From Falsirhodobacter algicola (GTDB lineage: Bacteria > Pseudomonadota > Alphaproteobacteria > Rhodobacterales > Rhodobacteraceae), in contig NZ_CP047294.1 in the NCBI RefSeq assembly GCF_018279165.1, forward strand, positions 1-44,911: a stretch of 44,911 nucleotides of DNA, written 5' to 3'. A program made the position numbers and the translations under genes. Of this stretch, positions 16,775 through 24,885 are shown one piece after another. The number at the start of each line of letters is the position of its first letter. The stretch's first letter is position 1. Below the pieces are notes generated by a model. The model was not told the DNA's origin. It saw only the letters and a program-made list of their open reading frames with translations, and did not search any database.

Positions 16775-17265
16775 GACCGGACCTCGGCCATGCGGTGAGC
16801 CGCTTCGGAACCGCGTCGGACCAGCATGCGCAGGGCGACGCAGATGTTCCCCGCCAGACCGACATAAGCGACTGCCCAAAGCACCCAGAGCGGCACTCCC
16901 AGTTCCAACGACCGGTCGCCATAGGCATAGGCTTCCCAAGCCGGGCCGAACATCGACCATCCTAGGAACAGAAAGAAGCAGATCGTTCCGAAAGCCGCCA
17001 CCCGCGACAGCAGCGCGATCGCATGGGGCGGCAGGACGGCGTCCACGATGTCGATCACGATCTCGGAGCGGCTCTCCACCACTGGGACGATGCCGAAGAA
17101 CACCATGACCAGCAGGCTGAAGCCCACCACGTCATAGGCCCCCCGCACGGGCACATCAAAGACCAGACGCAGCACGACGTCCAAAACGACAGTCATCATC
17201 ATCACGACGATGGCTAGGGCACTTATCGCATAGGATATGCGTGTCAGAAGATCCGGGCGATCCAA
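16771..17265 (-). CDS. dctQ: TRAP transporter small permease subunit (DctQ)
   Basis: 164 residues, ATG at 17265, with four hydrophobic helices. The first is ALAIVVMMMTVVLDVVLR, and the family-like VPVRGAYDVVGFSLLVMV and SEIVIDIVDAVLP follow. Order dctP-dctQ-dctM and the ATGA overlap with dctM are standard. It couples to DctM in the inner membrane. Intact by length. Confidence 0.9.
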   Translation of the reverse strand: MDRPDLLTRISYAISALAIVVMMMTVVLDVVLRLVFDVPVRGAYDVVGFSLLVMVFFGIVPVVESRSEIVIDIVDAVLPPHAIALLSRVAAFGTICFFLFLGWSMFGPAWEAYAYGDRSLELGVPLWVLWAVAYVGLAGNICVALRMLVRRGSEAAHRMAEVRS

Positions 17266-17318
17266 GGCGCCCTCCTTTCATTTGCGAACGCTGCGGTCTG
17301 GCACGAGGCCGGACCGGA

Positions 17319-18311
17319 TCACTTCGTATAAGCGGCAAGGAAGGCCGAGCCGGGACGGCCGGCATCATCAACGGCCTTGACCTGTGCATCGACGATCGGT
17401 GCGAATTCTTCTTTTAGATCAGACAGTTGCGCATCGGACAGCTGGACCATCTGCACCCCGGCATCAGTCATGTAGGCGCGCCCTTCGGCCTCGTTCTCGT
17501 CCAGCGTCCGACCAACGGCTTCAGCGTGATCGGGGTCGGAGATGTCGTCCAGAAGCTTTCGCAAATCCGGGGACAGACCGTCATAGGTCTTCTGGTTGAT
17601 GACGATGGCGAAGGCGGCCGAAGCCAGACCCGGTTCGATCGAGTATTTCAGGACCGGTGCCAGATCGAAGGACTCCGTCGCCTCGAAGGGAAACGCCGTT
17701 CCGTCCACGACCCGTTTGGACAGCGCATCGCCTGTTTCGGCCGGGCCGACCGGCACCGGAGAGGCGCCCATCGCCTCGATAACCTGTTGCCAGATTGTCC
17801 CAGCATAGCGGATGCGAAGCCCCTTGAAAACCGACAGATCGGACGGATCTTTCGACGCCAGATGCAGCTTCAGCGGCGGGGTCACGGCCATCATCAAGAT
17901 ATGCGTGCCCTTGAATTCTTCGGCTAAATAATCCGGCGCAAGCTCGGTCAGGCGGCGCGAGGTGATGGCGCTTTCGCTGCCCGTCGACGGGAAGGTCAGC
18001 GGAAGGCCCGCCAATTCCGTCATCGGAAACCGCCCCGGCGTTGCGCCGCCCAGCACCACGGCGATGTCGGCCGCGCCGGTGCGGGCCAAATCGAACTGGC
18101 GCGGCGCCGGACCAAGTTGCGAGGACGGAAACAACTCGATCTTCAGGGCACCGTTGCTTTTTGCTTCAAGCTCCTGCCCCCACTGCATCAGCATTTGGCT
18201 GAACACATGATTCGGCGGCAGAAACGTCGTCGCTTTCAGTGTCTGCGCATAGGTTGCCGGCGCAGCGGCGAGCGCCAACGCAGCCACGCAGAGCGATCTC
18301 ATGAACGTCAT
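17319..18311 (-). CDS. dctP: TRAP transporter periplasmic solute-binding protein (DctP)
   Basis: 330 residues. I chose the ATG at 18311 because GGGAGGAT precedes it and a signal peptide follows at once: MTFMRSLCVAALALAAAPA, then TYAQ as a likely cleavage site. Family segments are FLPPNHVFSQMLMQWGQEL, NGALKIELFPSSQLGPAPRQ, LKGLRIRYAGTIWQQVIEA-like text, and FAIVINQKTYDGLSPDLRK. It captures the substrate in the periplasm for DctQM. It is the first gene of the six-gene minus-strand catabolic operon and is divergent from the GntR regulator. Confidence 0.92.
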   Translation of the reverse strand: MTFMRSLCVAALALAAAPATYAQTLKATTFLPPNHVFSQMLMQWGQELEAKSNGALKIELFPSSQLGPAPRQFDLARTGAADIAVVLGGATPGRFPMTELAGLPLTFPSTGSESAITSRRLTELAPDYLAEEFKGTHILMMAVTPPLKLHLASKDPSDLSVFKGLRIRYAGTIWQQVIEAMGASPVPVGPAETGDALSKRVVDGTAFPFEATESFDLAPVLKYSIEPGLASAAFAIVINQKTYDGLSPDLRKLLDDISDPDHAEAVGRTLDENEAEGRAYMTDAGVQMVQLSDAQLSDLKEEFAPIVDAQVKAVDDAGRPGSAFLAAYTK

Positions 18312-18477
18312 GCTGTATCCTCCCATATATTTAAGGGCCTGATTGGCCGCCCCTTCCACGACCCTCCCCGGTCTTGGAAAGAAAAATACGAATCCCGTGA
18401 ATCGAGAGGAATGTATATTTTGTTTCATGTAAAGACATAATATATTGCAAACGTGCGGATCAAGAACGAGCGATACC
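18312..18477. promoter_or_regulatory. Divergent promoter region of the catabolic operon and its GntR regulator
   Basis: 166 bp separate dctP from the GntR gene. The right half is AT-rich (18411-18450). It includes TATATT at 18414 and AATATA at 18439, a loose inverted pair 19 bp apart that could be part of an operator. GntR/FCD regulators usually bind such divergent spacers and release on binding a pathway acid. No precise -10/-35 assignment is made. Confidence 0.45.
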
Positions 18478-19158
18478 ATGGTTAAAAACGACATCGCTCC
18501 CGGCGGGACCCTGGTGGGACGGCTTCGCGACGATATCCTTGCCGGGCGGCTTGCGCCCGGTCTGAAGCTGCAGATGACTTTCTTGATGCAACGATACGAG
18601 GCCGGACAGACCCCCTTGCGCGAGGCACTAAACCGGCTTACCTCGGAAGGGCTTGTCGAAAGCCGTGTGCAGCGTGGCTTCTATGTTAGCTCCGTCTATC
18701 CTGGCGAATTGCGCGAACTGACCAAAACCCGGTCCTGGCTGGAAGCCATCGCCCTGCGTGAATCCATGCTCCATGCCACGCCCGAATGGGAAGAGGCGCT
18801 GGTGCTTGCCCACCACCGCCTGACCCGCACACCAAGATCCCTTGCCCCGGATACATTCGAAGACAATCCCGAGTGGGAACGCCATCACCGCGATTTTCAC
18901 AACGTGCTGCTGTCGGGCTGCGGATCGCGCCCCCTGCAAGAGTTCTGCGTGCAGCTGTCCGATCGGCTGTATCGGTATCGGATGCTGTCGATCCGCAAGG
19001 TCTTCACGACTCGTCATGTGCGCGACGAACATTCCGAGATTCTACGCTTGGTTCTGAACGGGGACATCACGGGGGCCACGGACGCCTTGTCGCATCATTA
19101 CGAACGCACGGCGGAAGCAGTTTTGAAGGATATGGAGGCGCTGGACGCCTCCGTCTGA
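18478..19158 (+). CDS. GntR-family regulator with FCD ligand-binding domain
   Basis: 226 residues from the ATG at 18478; a TTG start at 18445 is possible but less likely. The N-terminal winged helix is LVGRLRDDILAGRLAPGLKL, then GQTPLREALNRLTSEGLVES and QRGFYVSSVYPGEL. The C-terminal all-helical FCD domain follows; the H-x-D-F-H in WERHHRDFHNVLLSG and the DEHSEILRLVLNGD histidine are its usual metal-site residues. It probably represses the divergent TRAP/catabolic operon and responds to a carboxylate from the pathway. Confidence 0.9.
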   Translation: MVKNDIAPGGTLVGRLRDDILAGRLAPGLKLQMTFLMQRYEAGQTPLREALNRLTSEGLVESRVQRGFYVSSVYPGELRELTKTRSWLEAIALRESMLHATPEWEEALVLAHHRLTRTPRSLAPDTFEDNPEWERHHRDFHNVLLSGCGSRPLQEFCVQLSDRLYRYRMLSIRKVFTTRHVRDEHSEILRLVLNGDITGATDALSHHYERTAEAVLKDMEALDASV

Positions 19159-19167
19159 CTGTCAATC

Positions 19168-20208
19168 ATGGAAAAAAGCATGCATCAGCCATACGCCTGC
19201 ACATGCGCCCGCCGGGGCATAGATGTTCATAGCCATGTCGTTCCCTCCACGTTCCCGGACTGGACATCAGAGCCTATTCCTGTGGGATGGCCCAGCACGC
19301 AGGCGGCAAGCTGCGGGCATCGCACGGTCGTCATCGACGGGCGCCCTTACCGGACCGTGAGCGATGCCTGCTGGACCGTTGCCCGGCGGATCGAGGACAT
19401 GGACCGCGCGGGGATTGAGATTCAGGCCCTGTCCCCCATGCCTGAACTCTTCGGTTACTGGCTGGACGCCCCCGTGGCGGACGCACTGATACGCTATACC
19501 AACGACGTGATCGCGACGATGGTTCGCGAAGGCGGTGGGCGGTTCGTGGGCCTTGGCGGAGTTCCCCTGCAGGACATGGATATGGCTTTACAGGAACTCT
19601 ACCGCATCCACACCGAGCTGGGCTTTGCCGGAGTAGAGGTCGGAAGCAACGTGAACGGCGCCCCGATCGGCCACCCAAAATTCGCGGAATTCTTCGCTGA
19701 GGTCGCGCGTCTGAACATGGCCGTCTTCGTTCATGCCGTTCGGCCTACAGGTATGGACCGTCTGGTAGGCCCGCCGAATCTGCAGCAGGTCTTAGGTTAT
19801 CCGAGCGATGTTGGATTGGCGGGAGCATCGATCCTGACCGGCGGGCTGCTGAGGTCACTCCCCGACCTCAGGATCGCGCTGAGCCACGGTGGTGGCACCC
19901 TCACGGCCCTGTTGCCGAGGTTGGAACAGGGGTTCAGAACTTTCCCCGCCTTGGCGGAAAGCCTCGGCACATCACCTAGCCAGCAGGCTTGCTCTCTCTA
20001 TACCGATACGTTGACCTTCGACGCGACTATGTTGAGGCGTGTGGTCGAGGTGTTCGGCGACAAACGGGTGATGATCGGAACTGACTATCCATTCAACTTC
20101 CGAGACGATGATCCCCTGGGCCGTATCCATGGCGCGTTTCAGAACGCTGATGTCACCAAGCGGCTGATCCGGACTAACGCTCGAGTATTTCTGGGGCTAC
20201 CGGCTTAA
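19168..20208 (+). CDS. ACMSD-type metal-dependent amidohydrolase/decarboxylase
   Basis: 346 residues. The ATG at 19168 is only nine bases after the GntR stop; ATG 19180 is an alternative. Metal-binding residues of the amidohydrolase superfamily are visible: H-x-H in GIDVHSHVVPS, His in MAVFVHAVRPTGMDR, His in RIALSHGGGTLTALLPR and Asp in RVMIGTDYPFNFRDDDP. The DMDRAGIEIQALSP and FVGLGGVPLQDMDMALQEL segments fit the ACMSD subfamily. That subfamily decarboxylates aromatic or ring-opened carboxylates without oxygen. It likely acts in the same pathway as the divergent operon. Confidence 0.87.
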   Translation: MEKSMHQPYACTCARRGIDVHSHVVPSTFPDWTSEPIPVGWPSTQAASCGHRTVVIDGRPYRTVSDACWTVARRIEDMDRAGIEIQALSPMPELFGYWLDAPVADALIRYTNDVIATMVREGGGRFVGLGGVPLQDMDMALQELYRIHTELGFAGVEVGSNVNGAPIGHPKFAEFFAEVARLNMAVFVHAVRPTGMDRLVGPPNLQQVLGYPSDVGLAGASILTGGLLRSLPDLRIALSHGGGTLTALLPRLEQGFRTFPALAESLGTSPSQQACSLYTDTLTFDATMLRRVVEVFGDKRVMIGTDYPFNFRDDDPLGRIHGAFQNADVTKRLIRTNARVFLGLPA

Positions 20209-20400
20209 GTCTCGCGAACACCACAGCTGCCGTCCCTCACCGACCGCTTAGTGGATCTTCTCGCCATCGGCCTCAGCACCATGCCCCCTCATCATTGGGG
20301 CATATAGCGGAAGAACTGGTCACATTTCGCGCGGCGCCACCTAGCGAAATTGATCATCAGAGGGGAAAATTGCAGAGGCCACACCTTGCCGCGATAAATG

Positions 20401-21015
20401 TCACTCTTCCCCCACGGGCACCCCTATATCCCCTTCGTCCTGCAACATCCCCGCATCCTGCATGGCCTCGAGATCGGGCAGGTCGCGGAGGGTATCGAGT
20501 CCGAAGGCCTCGAGGAACCCTGCGGCAGTGACATAGGTATAGGGCGCGCCGGGTTCGGGGCTGCGGGGACCGCGGGCGATCAGGCCTTGGCGGTGCAGAC
20601 GGGCGATGAGGTCACGGCTGACCTCTTTCCCCGTGACGCGGGTGATGGCCTCGCGCGTGATCGGCTGCATATAAGCGATGATGGTCAGCACCAGCGCCTC
20701 GCGCTCGGTCATCTCGCGGCGGGTCGGAGCTTCGTCGCCCCGCGCAACGCGGAGAGCGGCGGCGTGACGCGAACGGGTGCGGAACTGCCATCCGCCGGCA
20801 ACGCGGGCGATCTCGTAAGGGCGATCGGCCAGTTCGGCGATGATGTCTGCGATCAGCAGATCGAGCGCGCAGTCTCGCCCCACCACCTGCGCCAGAACCT
20901 CGCGTCCAACCGGTGTGCCGGAGGCGAACAGCACCGCTTCGACCCGGCCCATCCATTCCCGCCAGCGCAGGGCTTGGGGCAGATCCTCCAGCTCCCGATC
21001 GAAGCTGTCGCCCAT
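20401..21015 (-). CDS. scpB: ScpB-like SMC-complex subunit (accessory copy)
   Basis: 204 residues, ATG at 21015. ScpB consists of two winged helices. Here RVEAVLFASGTPVGREVLAQ opens the first, and GWQFRTRSRHAAALR-V leads to EREALVLTIIAYMQPITREA, then RQGLIARGPRSPEPGAPYTY in the second. ScpB normally joins SMC and ScpA in chromosome condensation; neither is encoded on this replicon. It starts two bases after the DUF1403 stop, so the two are co-transcribed. This plasmid copy is more likely part of the recombinase/DUF1403 maintenance set than of the housekeeping condensin. Confidence 0.87.
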   Translation of the reverse strand: MGDSFDRELEDLPQALRWREWMGRVEAVLFASGTPVGREVLAQVVGRDCALDLLIADIIAELADRPYEIARVAGGWQFRTRSRHAAALRVARGDEAPTRREMTEREALVLTIIAYMQPITREAITRVTGKEVSRDLIARLHRQGLIARGPRSPEPGAPYTYVTAAGFLEAFGLDTLRDLPDLEAMQDAGMLQDEGDIGVPVGEE

Positions 21016-21017
21016 GT

Positions 21018-21923
21018 TCAGAGCCCGTAAAGCCGGAAGGCGGGGCGCCCGGTCAGCTCCCGGACCACACCAAACCCCGTCAACCGGTCCATCCGTCGCC
21101 GCAGCGCGCGATCGTTCCGCGGCACGGCGATTGCGTCCTCACGGAGCAGCCAATCGATCGTTGCCTTAGCCCCCGTGCCGCGCAGCTTCGGAGCGACGGC
21201 GCGCAGGGCGGCGGCGCGGTGCTCAAGGTCCCGCCGCAGATCCACCGCCGCCACCGCCCCCCTGCCCCAAGCAACCGCGCAGGCCATGGCCCAGTCCTCG
21301 CCACGCATGCGGACGGCGGAGCGCGGCAGATGCGTTGCCAGAAGCGGCACCGGCCGCGCCCAGCCAAGCGCGCGGGCCAGATGCGCATCGCCTAACCACA
21401 GCGCCACCCCGCGCGCCTTGGGTCCGAGATTCAAGAGTTCCTCCGCCGCCCCCGCCGCGAACGGCAAGGGCGGCACCCGCCCCGGCAGCCGTGCCCCCTG
21501 CCCCGTCAGAACCGATGCCAACTCTTCTGCGACCAGATCGAACATCGACGGCAGCCGCTGCGGCCAATCCCCGCCGCGCAAGGCCCGCGTCTTGCCCAAA
21601 AGCCGCCATGCCGCATACTGCCGCCCCGCCGGCCCGGGATCGTCAAGCACTCCTCGAAACGCCCACGCATCGCGTAGCTCGGATTCACGCTCCCCCCGCC
21701 CCTCCAGCGCGCAGACCGCCGCCCCAGCCGCAAGTGCAAGACGCTGGCGCCACAGCTCTCCTACCGGCGCCTCGCAGCGCGCCAGTGGATCGAGTAGTGC
21801 CAAAGCCGCGCCGGCGAAAAACGGCGCCATCTCCAGGGCTTCGGTGCACAGACCGGCCCGCAGCCAGCACGGCACGGGCGCGGGGTCAGGCGACATAAGG
21901 AGAGGCGAGGCAGGGTCTGTCAT
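21018..21923 (-). CDS. DUF1403 family protein
   Basis: 301 residues, ATG at 21923. It is alanine- and arginine-rich and mostly helical. I recognise the DUF1403 pattern: FFAGAALALLDPLAR near the start, LAAGAAVCALEGRGERESEL, and RAVAPKLRGTGAKATIDWLL near the end. The C-terminus (NDRALRRRMDRLTGFGVVRE) may be a winged helix. Function is unknown. It lies between scpB (downstream) and, divergently, a recombinase gene. A perfect palindrome occupies the spacer, so a DNA-maintenance role is inferred. Confidence 0.75.
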   Translation of the reverse strand: MTDPASPLLMSPDPAPVPCWLRAGLCTEALEMAPFFAGAALALLDPLARCEAPVGELWRQRLALAAGAAVCALEGRGERESELRDAWAFRGVLDDPGPAGRQYAAWRLLGKTRALRGGDWPQRLPSMFDLVAEELASVLTGQGARLPGRVPPLPFAAGAAEELLNLGPKARGVALWLGDAHLARALGWARPVPLLATHLPRSAVRMRGEDWAMACAVAWGRGAVAAVDLRRDLEHRAAALRAVAPKLRGTGAKATIDWLLREDAIAVPRNDRALRRRMDRLTGFGVVRELTGRPAFRLYGL

Positions 21924-21989
21924 GCCGGAAGCCTAAAACAGTGCGGCGGATAAGGCGATGAAAAAACCATCAAACCGCCGCCCTTGTCT

Positions 21990-22038
21990 TGTTTCATTCA
22001 TGTCCGATAATGTTAAATTATCGGACATGAATGAAACA
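21990..22038. repeat. Perfect palindrome, 22-bp arms with a 5-bp spacer
   Basis: The left arm 21990-22011 (TGTTTCATTC…CCGATAAT) and right arm 22017-22038 (ATTATCGG…GAATGAAACA) are exact reverse complements around GTTAA. It lies between the divergent DUF1403 and recombinase genes, 42 bp upstream of the recombinase ATG. Two inverted recombinase-binding arms around a 5-7 bp core is the architecture of a tyrosine-recombinase crossover site. An operator for either gene, or a bidirectional terminator, is a lesser possibility since no T-run follows. Confidence 0.75.
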
Positions 22039-22080
22039 TCCCGCGAAAGCCCCTGAACCCGCATCGAAAGCTACGCCGCC

Positions 22081-23100
22081 ATGGCCGAAACGCCCACCCT
22101 GCCCCCCGCAACCGAGGTCTCTTCGGCTCTGCGCGATCTCTCGGCCCGTGCCCGTGGTTATGCCGAAGCGGCGATCGCGCCGAACACCCGCCGCGCCTAC
22201 GCTTCGGACTGGAGCCATTTCGCCGCCTGGTGCCGCCGCGAGGGACTAGAGACCACCCAGCCCGACCCGCACACGGTTGGCCTCTACATCACCGCCTGCG
22301 CCAGCGGCGCGCCCTCGGTCGGCGGCAAGGCGTGCAGCGTCGCCACGATCAACCGCCGTCTCTCGGCGCTGTGCTGGGCCTATGTCCAACGCGGCCAACC
22401 GTTGGACCGCACCGACCGGCACATCGCCACGGTCATGGCCGGGATCCGCAACCGCCACGCCCGGCCACCCGTGCGGAAAGCTGCAATCCTGCCCAATGAT
22501 CTGCGCGCCATGCTGGCCACCTGCGATGCCGCCTCCCTGCGAGGGCTGCGCGACCGGGCCATGCTTCTGATCGGCTTCGCAGGTGGCCTGCGGCGCTCCG
22601 AGCTGACCGGTCTTGATCTAGCCCGCGACCAGACCGAGGACGGGCGCGGCTGGATCACGATCCTGCCCGAGGGACTGCTGCTGACGCTCCGCGGCAAGAC
22701 CGGCTGGCGCGAGGTCGCCATCGGGCGCGGCTCCACGCCCGCCACCTGCCCCACGGAGACGCTGGTAGTCTGGCTGCGCTTCGGGCGTATTGGTCAAGGG
22801 CCGCTGTTCCGCCGTGTCTCTGGCACCTCCGTCGGTGCCCTGCGCCTGAACGACCGCGAGGTGGCCCGCATCGTCAAACGCGCCGCCCTTGCCGCCGGTC
22901 TGCGCGGTGACATCCCCGAAGCCGACCGCCCTGCCCTGTTCGCCGGCCATTCCCTTCGCGCTGGTCTGGCCAGCAGCGCCGAGGTAGATGAAGCGCACGT
23001 TCAACGCCACCTTGGCCACGCCAGCGCCGAGATGACGCGGCGCTATCAACGCGGACGCGATGTCTTCAGGGTCAACCTGACCAAGGCGGCAGGGTTATGA
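22081..23100 (+). CDS. XerC/D-like site-specific tyrosine recombinase
   Basis: 339 residues, ATG at 22081. An N-terminal SAM-like core-binding domain (IAPNTRRAYASDWSHFAAWC) precedes the catalytic domain. The full active-site set is present: Arg in GFAGGLRRSELTGL, Lys in LRGKTGWREVAIG, H-x-x-R in FAGHSLRAGLAS, His in RHLGHASAEM and Tyr in MTRRYQRGRDVF. It is thus probably active, unlike the other recombinases of this window. Adjacency to DUF1403 and scpB, and a perfect palindrome at its promoter, suggest a dedicated resolution or segregation system. Confidence 0.88.
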   Translation: MAETPTLPPATEVSSALRDLSARARGYAEAAIAPNTRRAYASDWSHFAAWCRREGLETTQPDPHTVGLYITACASGAPSVGGKACSVATINRRLSALCWAYVQRGQPLDRTDRHIATVMAGIRNRHARPPVRKAAILPNDLRAMLATCDAASLRGLRDRAMLLIGFAGGLRRSELTGLDLARDQTEDGRGWITILPEGLLLTLRGKTGWREVAIGRGSTPATCPTETLVVWLRFGRIGQGPLFRRVSGTSVGALRLNDREVARIVKRAALAAGLRGDIPEADRPALFAGHSLRAGLASSAEVDEAHVQRHLGHASAEMTRRYQRGRDVFRVNLTKAAGL

Positions 23101-23462
23101 GTTCGGTCACCGGGCCACCGATAGAAAACGGAGTTCGCGGCTGAATAGGCCATCCTGCCCGACGTAGCGTGTTGTTGCTGTGCTGTTGTGCCCGCGGTCA
23201 CAGTGGCTACGAGATTAAGGGTGCAATCTTGTTCGCGGTCCGCAGAACTGCGAGTCTCGACGCGCGCTTTAAGCCGTAAGTAAGCTTGCCCATAATAACA
23301 CCCTCCCGCTGGGCTTCGATGGCTCCCCGGCCATTACCACTTAATCTGCACGAAGCAAAATCGGAGCAATCTCTCCAGGTCTCATCAGGAACCTACCCGC
23401 CTCGAACTTCCTGCTTACGACAGTGGGATGGCACCATCGCAGGACGGCTGCTCCCACGCAAT
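23101..23462. other. Non-coding stretch downstream of repC
   Basis: Lies between the convergent recombinase and repC genes. No credible protein is encoded. Its notable content is the 19-bp candidate parS at 23185-23203, listed separately. Terminators for both genes are expected here, but no strong hairpin with a T-run was found. Confidence 0.5.
23185..23203. repeat. Candidate parS (RepB-binding) site, copy 1
   Basis: GTTGTGCCCGCGGTCACAG is repeated exactly at 25088-25106 inside repB. Its core TGTGCCCGCGGTCACA is a 16-bp palindrome with a single mismatched pair. Short GC-centred palindromes near repABC genes are the centromere sites bound by RepB. This copy lies about 260 bp past the 3' end of repC. 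The assignment is inferred from duplication and location. Confidence 0.6.
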
Positions 23463-24638
23463 TCACTCGCCAGCGAACTGTGCCACACTGGGAGACCCGG
23501 CACGTTGCGCAAGACGGTCCAGCAGGGTGAGCGGTTCGAAGCTTATACGGCGTCGTCCGCTGACTAGACTGCGAAAGTATGCCTCCATATTCCTCACACG
23601 TCCGTGGATTCGGACCATGAGCATCACAGATATTGCAGCAGGCAATGCGCCTAGACTTGTGCGGGCTTCCTCCTGCAATGCAGGCTTGATCCCGATCATT
23701 GGCGCGAGCATGTGCCCTAGCGCGATCATATCGTTCTCTGTTCGTGGTGGCTTTTCGGCAAAGTCGAGAGCGTCCTGGCAGGCGATGGCTAGCTTCCCAA
23801 GCAATGACTTTAGTTCTGTTCTATGTGGCGAGGCATGCTGATTCAAGCTATTCTTATCTTTATCTTCTATTTTAGACTTAGAATGGTTACGGTCATTATG
23901 GCCGCCAGTGTCGGACATTTCGGAAGGGTCATCTGTTTCCATCGTTTTCGTGACGTGTTTGAACTCGGTGCAGGGTAGGGCACTCTTACCCTTATCGGTG
24001 GCTGCGTCTTCAGCCGGTCTAACGGCTGAAACAGGGGTGAGTGCGTTAAGGCTGTTGCGCAGATCGCGCAGGTCATCAGCCGTAAGCTTCCGGCGAACGC
24101 GCAGGCGCGCCTCGGCGAGCGCTGCCGGAGCAACGTTTTCGCCTTCGAGGCGTGAGATGAGGTCCTTGACGATTGTGATCAGGTGCCGACGCTCGAGCAT
24201 GCTACGGTTATGCTCATTCAGGGCATGGGACCAGCGATCGCGAGATTCTACCATGGGCTTCAGATCGAAGCCAAATGCTATAGTATCAGCTGGCGATGCG
24301 CCACGGCTCACATAGCGTTTGAAGTTCGGGCTGTCGCGTCGCTCTAGGATCCCGATGGCTACCAGATCCGACACATGACGGCGGATCGTGCGTTCGCTGA
24401 CACCGGCCAGCCTACGCATCAGTTCGCGGGTCGATGCAAAGCAAACAGTTCCGCGACCCGGCTTGAGGCAACTTATCATCGCCGCGAGCGTCTGAATGAC
24501 CTTTGGCTTCAGCCCCAGCGTAGGGGCCGCATCTCGGATCGTTTGAAAAATGATCCAGGTTTCGTCAGCATTGCCCTTGGGGACAGCGGCATCGATCGCC
24601 CCAACGGGGGGGCGGGACATCAGCTTTTTGAATGTCAT
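23463..24638 (-). CDS. repC: Plasmid replication initiator RepC
   Basis: 391 residues, ATG at 24638. N-terminal RepC segments are GLKPKVIQTLAAMISCLK, GTVCFASTRELMRRLAGVSE and TIRRHVSDLVAIGILERRDS, a winged-helix replication-initiation region. The C-terminal domain (MISLGHMLAPMIGIK-like, then IHGRVRNMEAYFRSLVSGRR) is the usual RepC tail. RepC starts replication from an origin inside its own gene and sets copy number. Third gene of repABC; the 247-bp gap to repB holds an antisense RNA that limits RepC synthesis. Intact. Confidence 0.93.
   Translation of the reverse strand: MTFKKLMSRPPVGAIDAAVPKGNADETWIIFQTIRDAAPTLGLKPKVIQTLAAMISCLKPGRGTVCFASTRELMRRLAGVSERTIRRHVSDLVAIGILERRDSPNFKRYVSRGASPADTIAFGFDLKPMVESRDRWSHALNEHNRSMLERRHLITIVKDLISRLEGENVAPAALAEARLRVRRKLTADDLRDLRNSLNALTPVSAVRPAEDAATDKGKSALPCTEFKHVTKTMETDDPSEMSDTGGHNDRNHSKSKIEDKDKNSLNQHASPHRTELKSLLGKLAIACQDALDFAEKPPRTENDMIALGHMLAPMIGIKPALQEEARTSLGALPAAISVMLMVRIHGRVRNMEAYFRSLVSGRRRISFEPLTLLDRLAQRAGSPSVAQFAGE
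23841..23900. other. AT-rich segment inside repC, candidate origin of replication
   Basis: Within otherwise GC-rich DNA, 23841-23885 is a run dominated by A and T (ATTCTTATCTTTATCTTCTA, then TTTTAGACTTAG). In repABC plasmids the origin lies inside repC in an AT-rich stretch, which matches. No iterons were recognised. Confidence 0.55.
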
Positions 24639-24770
24639 TCGGTTTTACCGGCCAGATCGCGGAGCCGAGCATCGCCGTCCGGATGCACTCACGAAAGGGT
24701 GGGCACAACTCACTGGTCTTCCGAATCGGAAGCTATTGACGGGCACAGTGGAGGCTGGTAGGCATGAGGG

Positions 24771-24826
24771 TGCAAAAAACGTGACTACCGGGCTCTCCAG
24801 GGGATACTCTGGGGGGCTCTTTTCTT
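24771..24826 (+). ncRNA. repABC counter-transcribed RNA (incompatibility RNA)
   Basis: In the repB-repC gap, on the strand opposite the operon, a promoter-like TTGACG (24736-24741) is followed after 17 bp by TAGGCA (24759-24764). About 30 bp downstream is a hairpin, CTCCAG-GGGATACT-CTGGGG (24795-24814, one wobble pair), followed by CTCTTTTCTT. This gives a roughly 56-nt RNA with its own terminator. Location, polarity and size match the known repABC antisense RNA that represses repC and causes incompatibility. Ends are estimates. Confidence 0.65.
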
Positions 24827-24885
24827 ATGCGGTCTGTAGCGGTCCTCCTTTCTGTGGTTGTTATGTTGATGGATGGGGCAGGGGC

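Noticed and set aside
15476-16960. Long form of DctM (494 residues)
   Set aside because: The extension overlaps dctQ in another frame; the ATG at 16774 gives the normal DctM length and the ATGA overlap.
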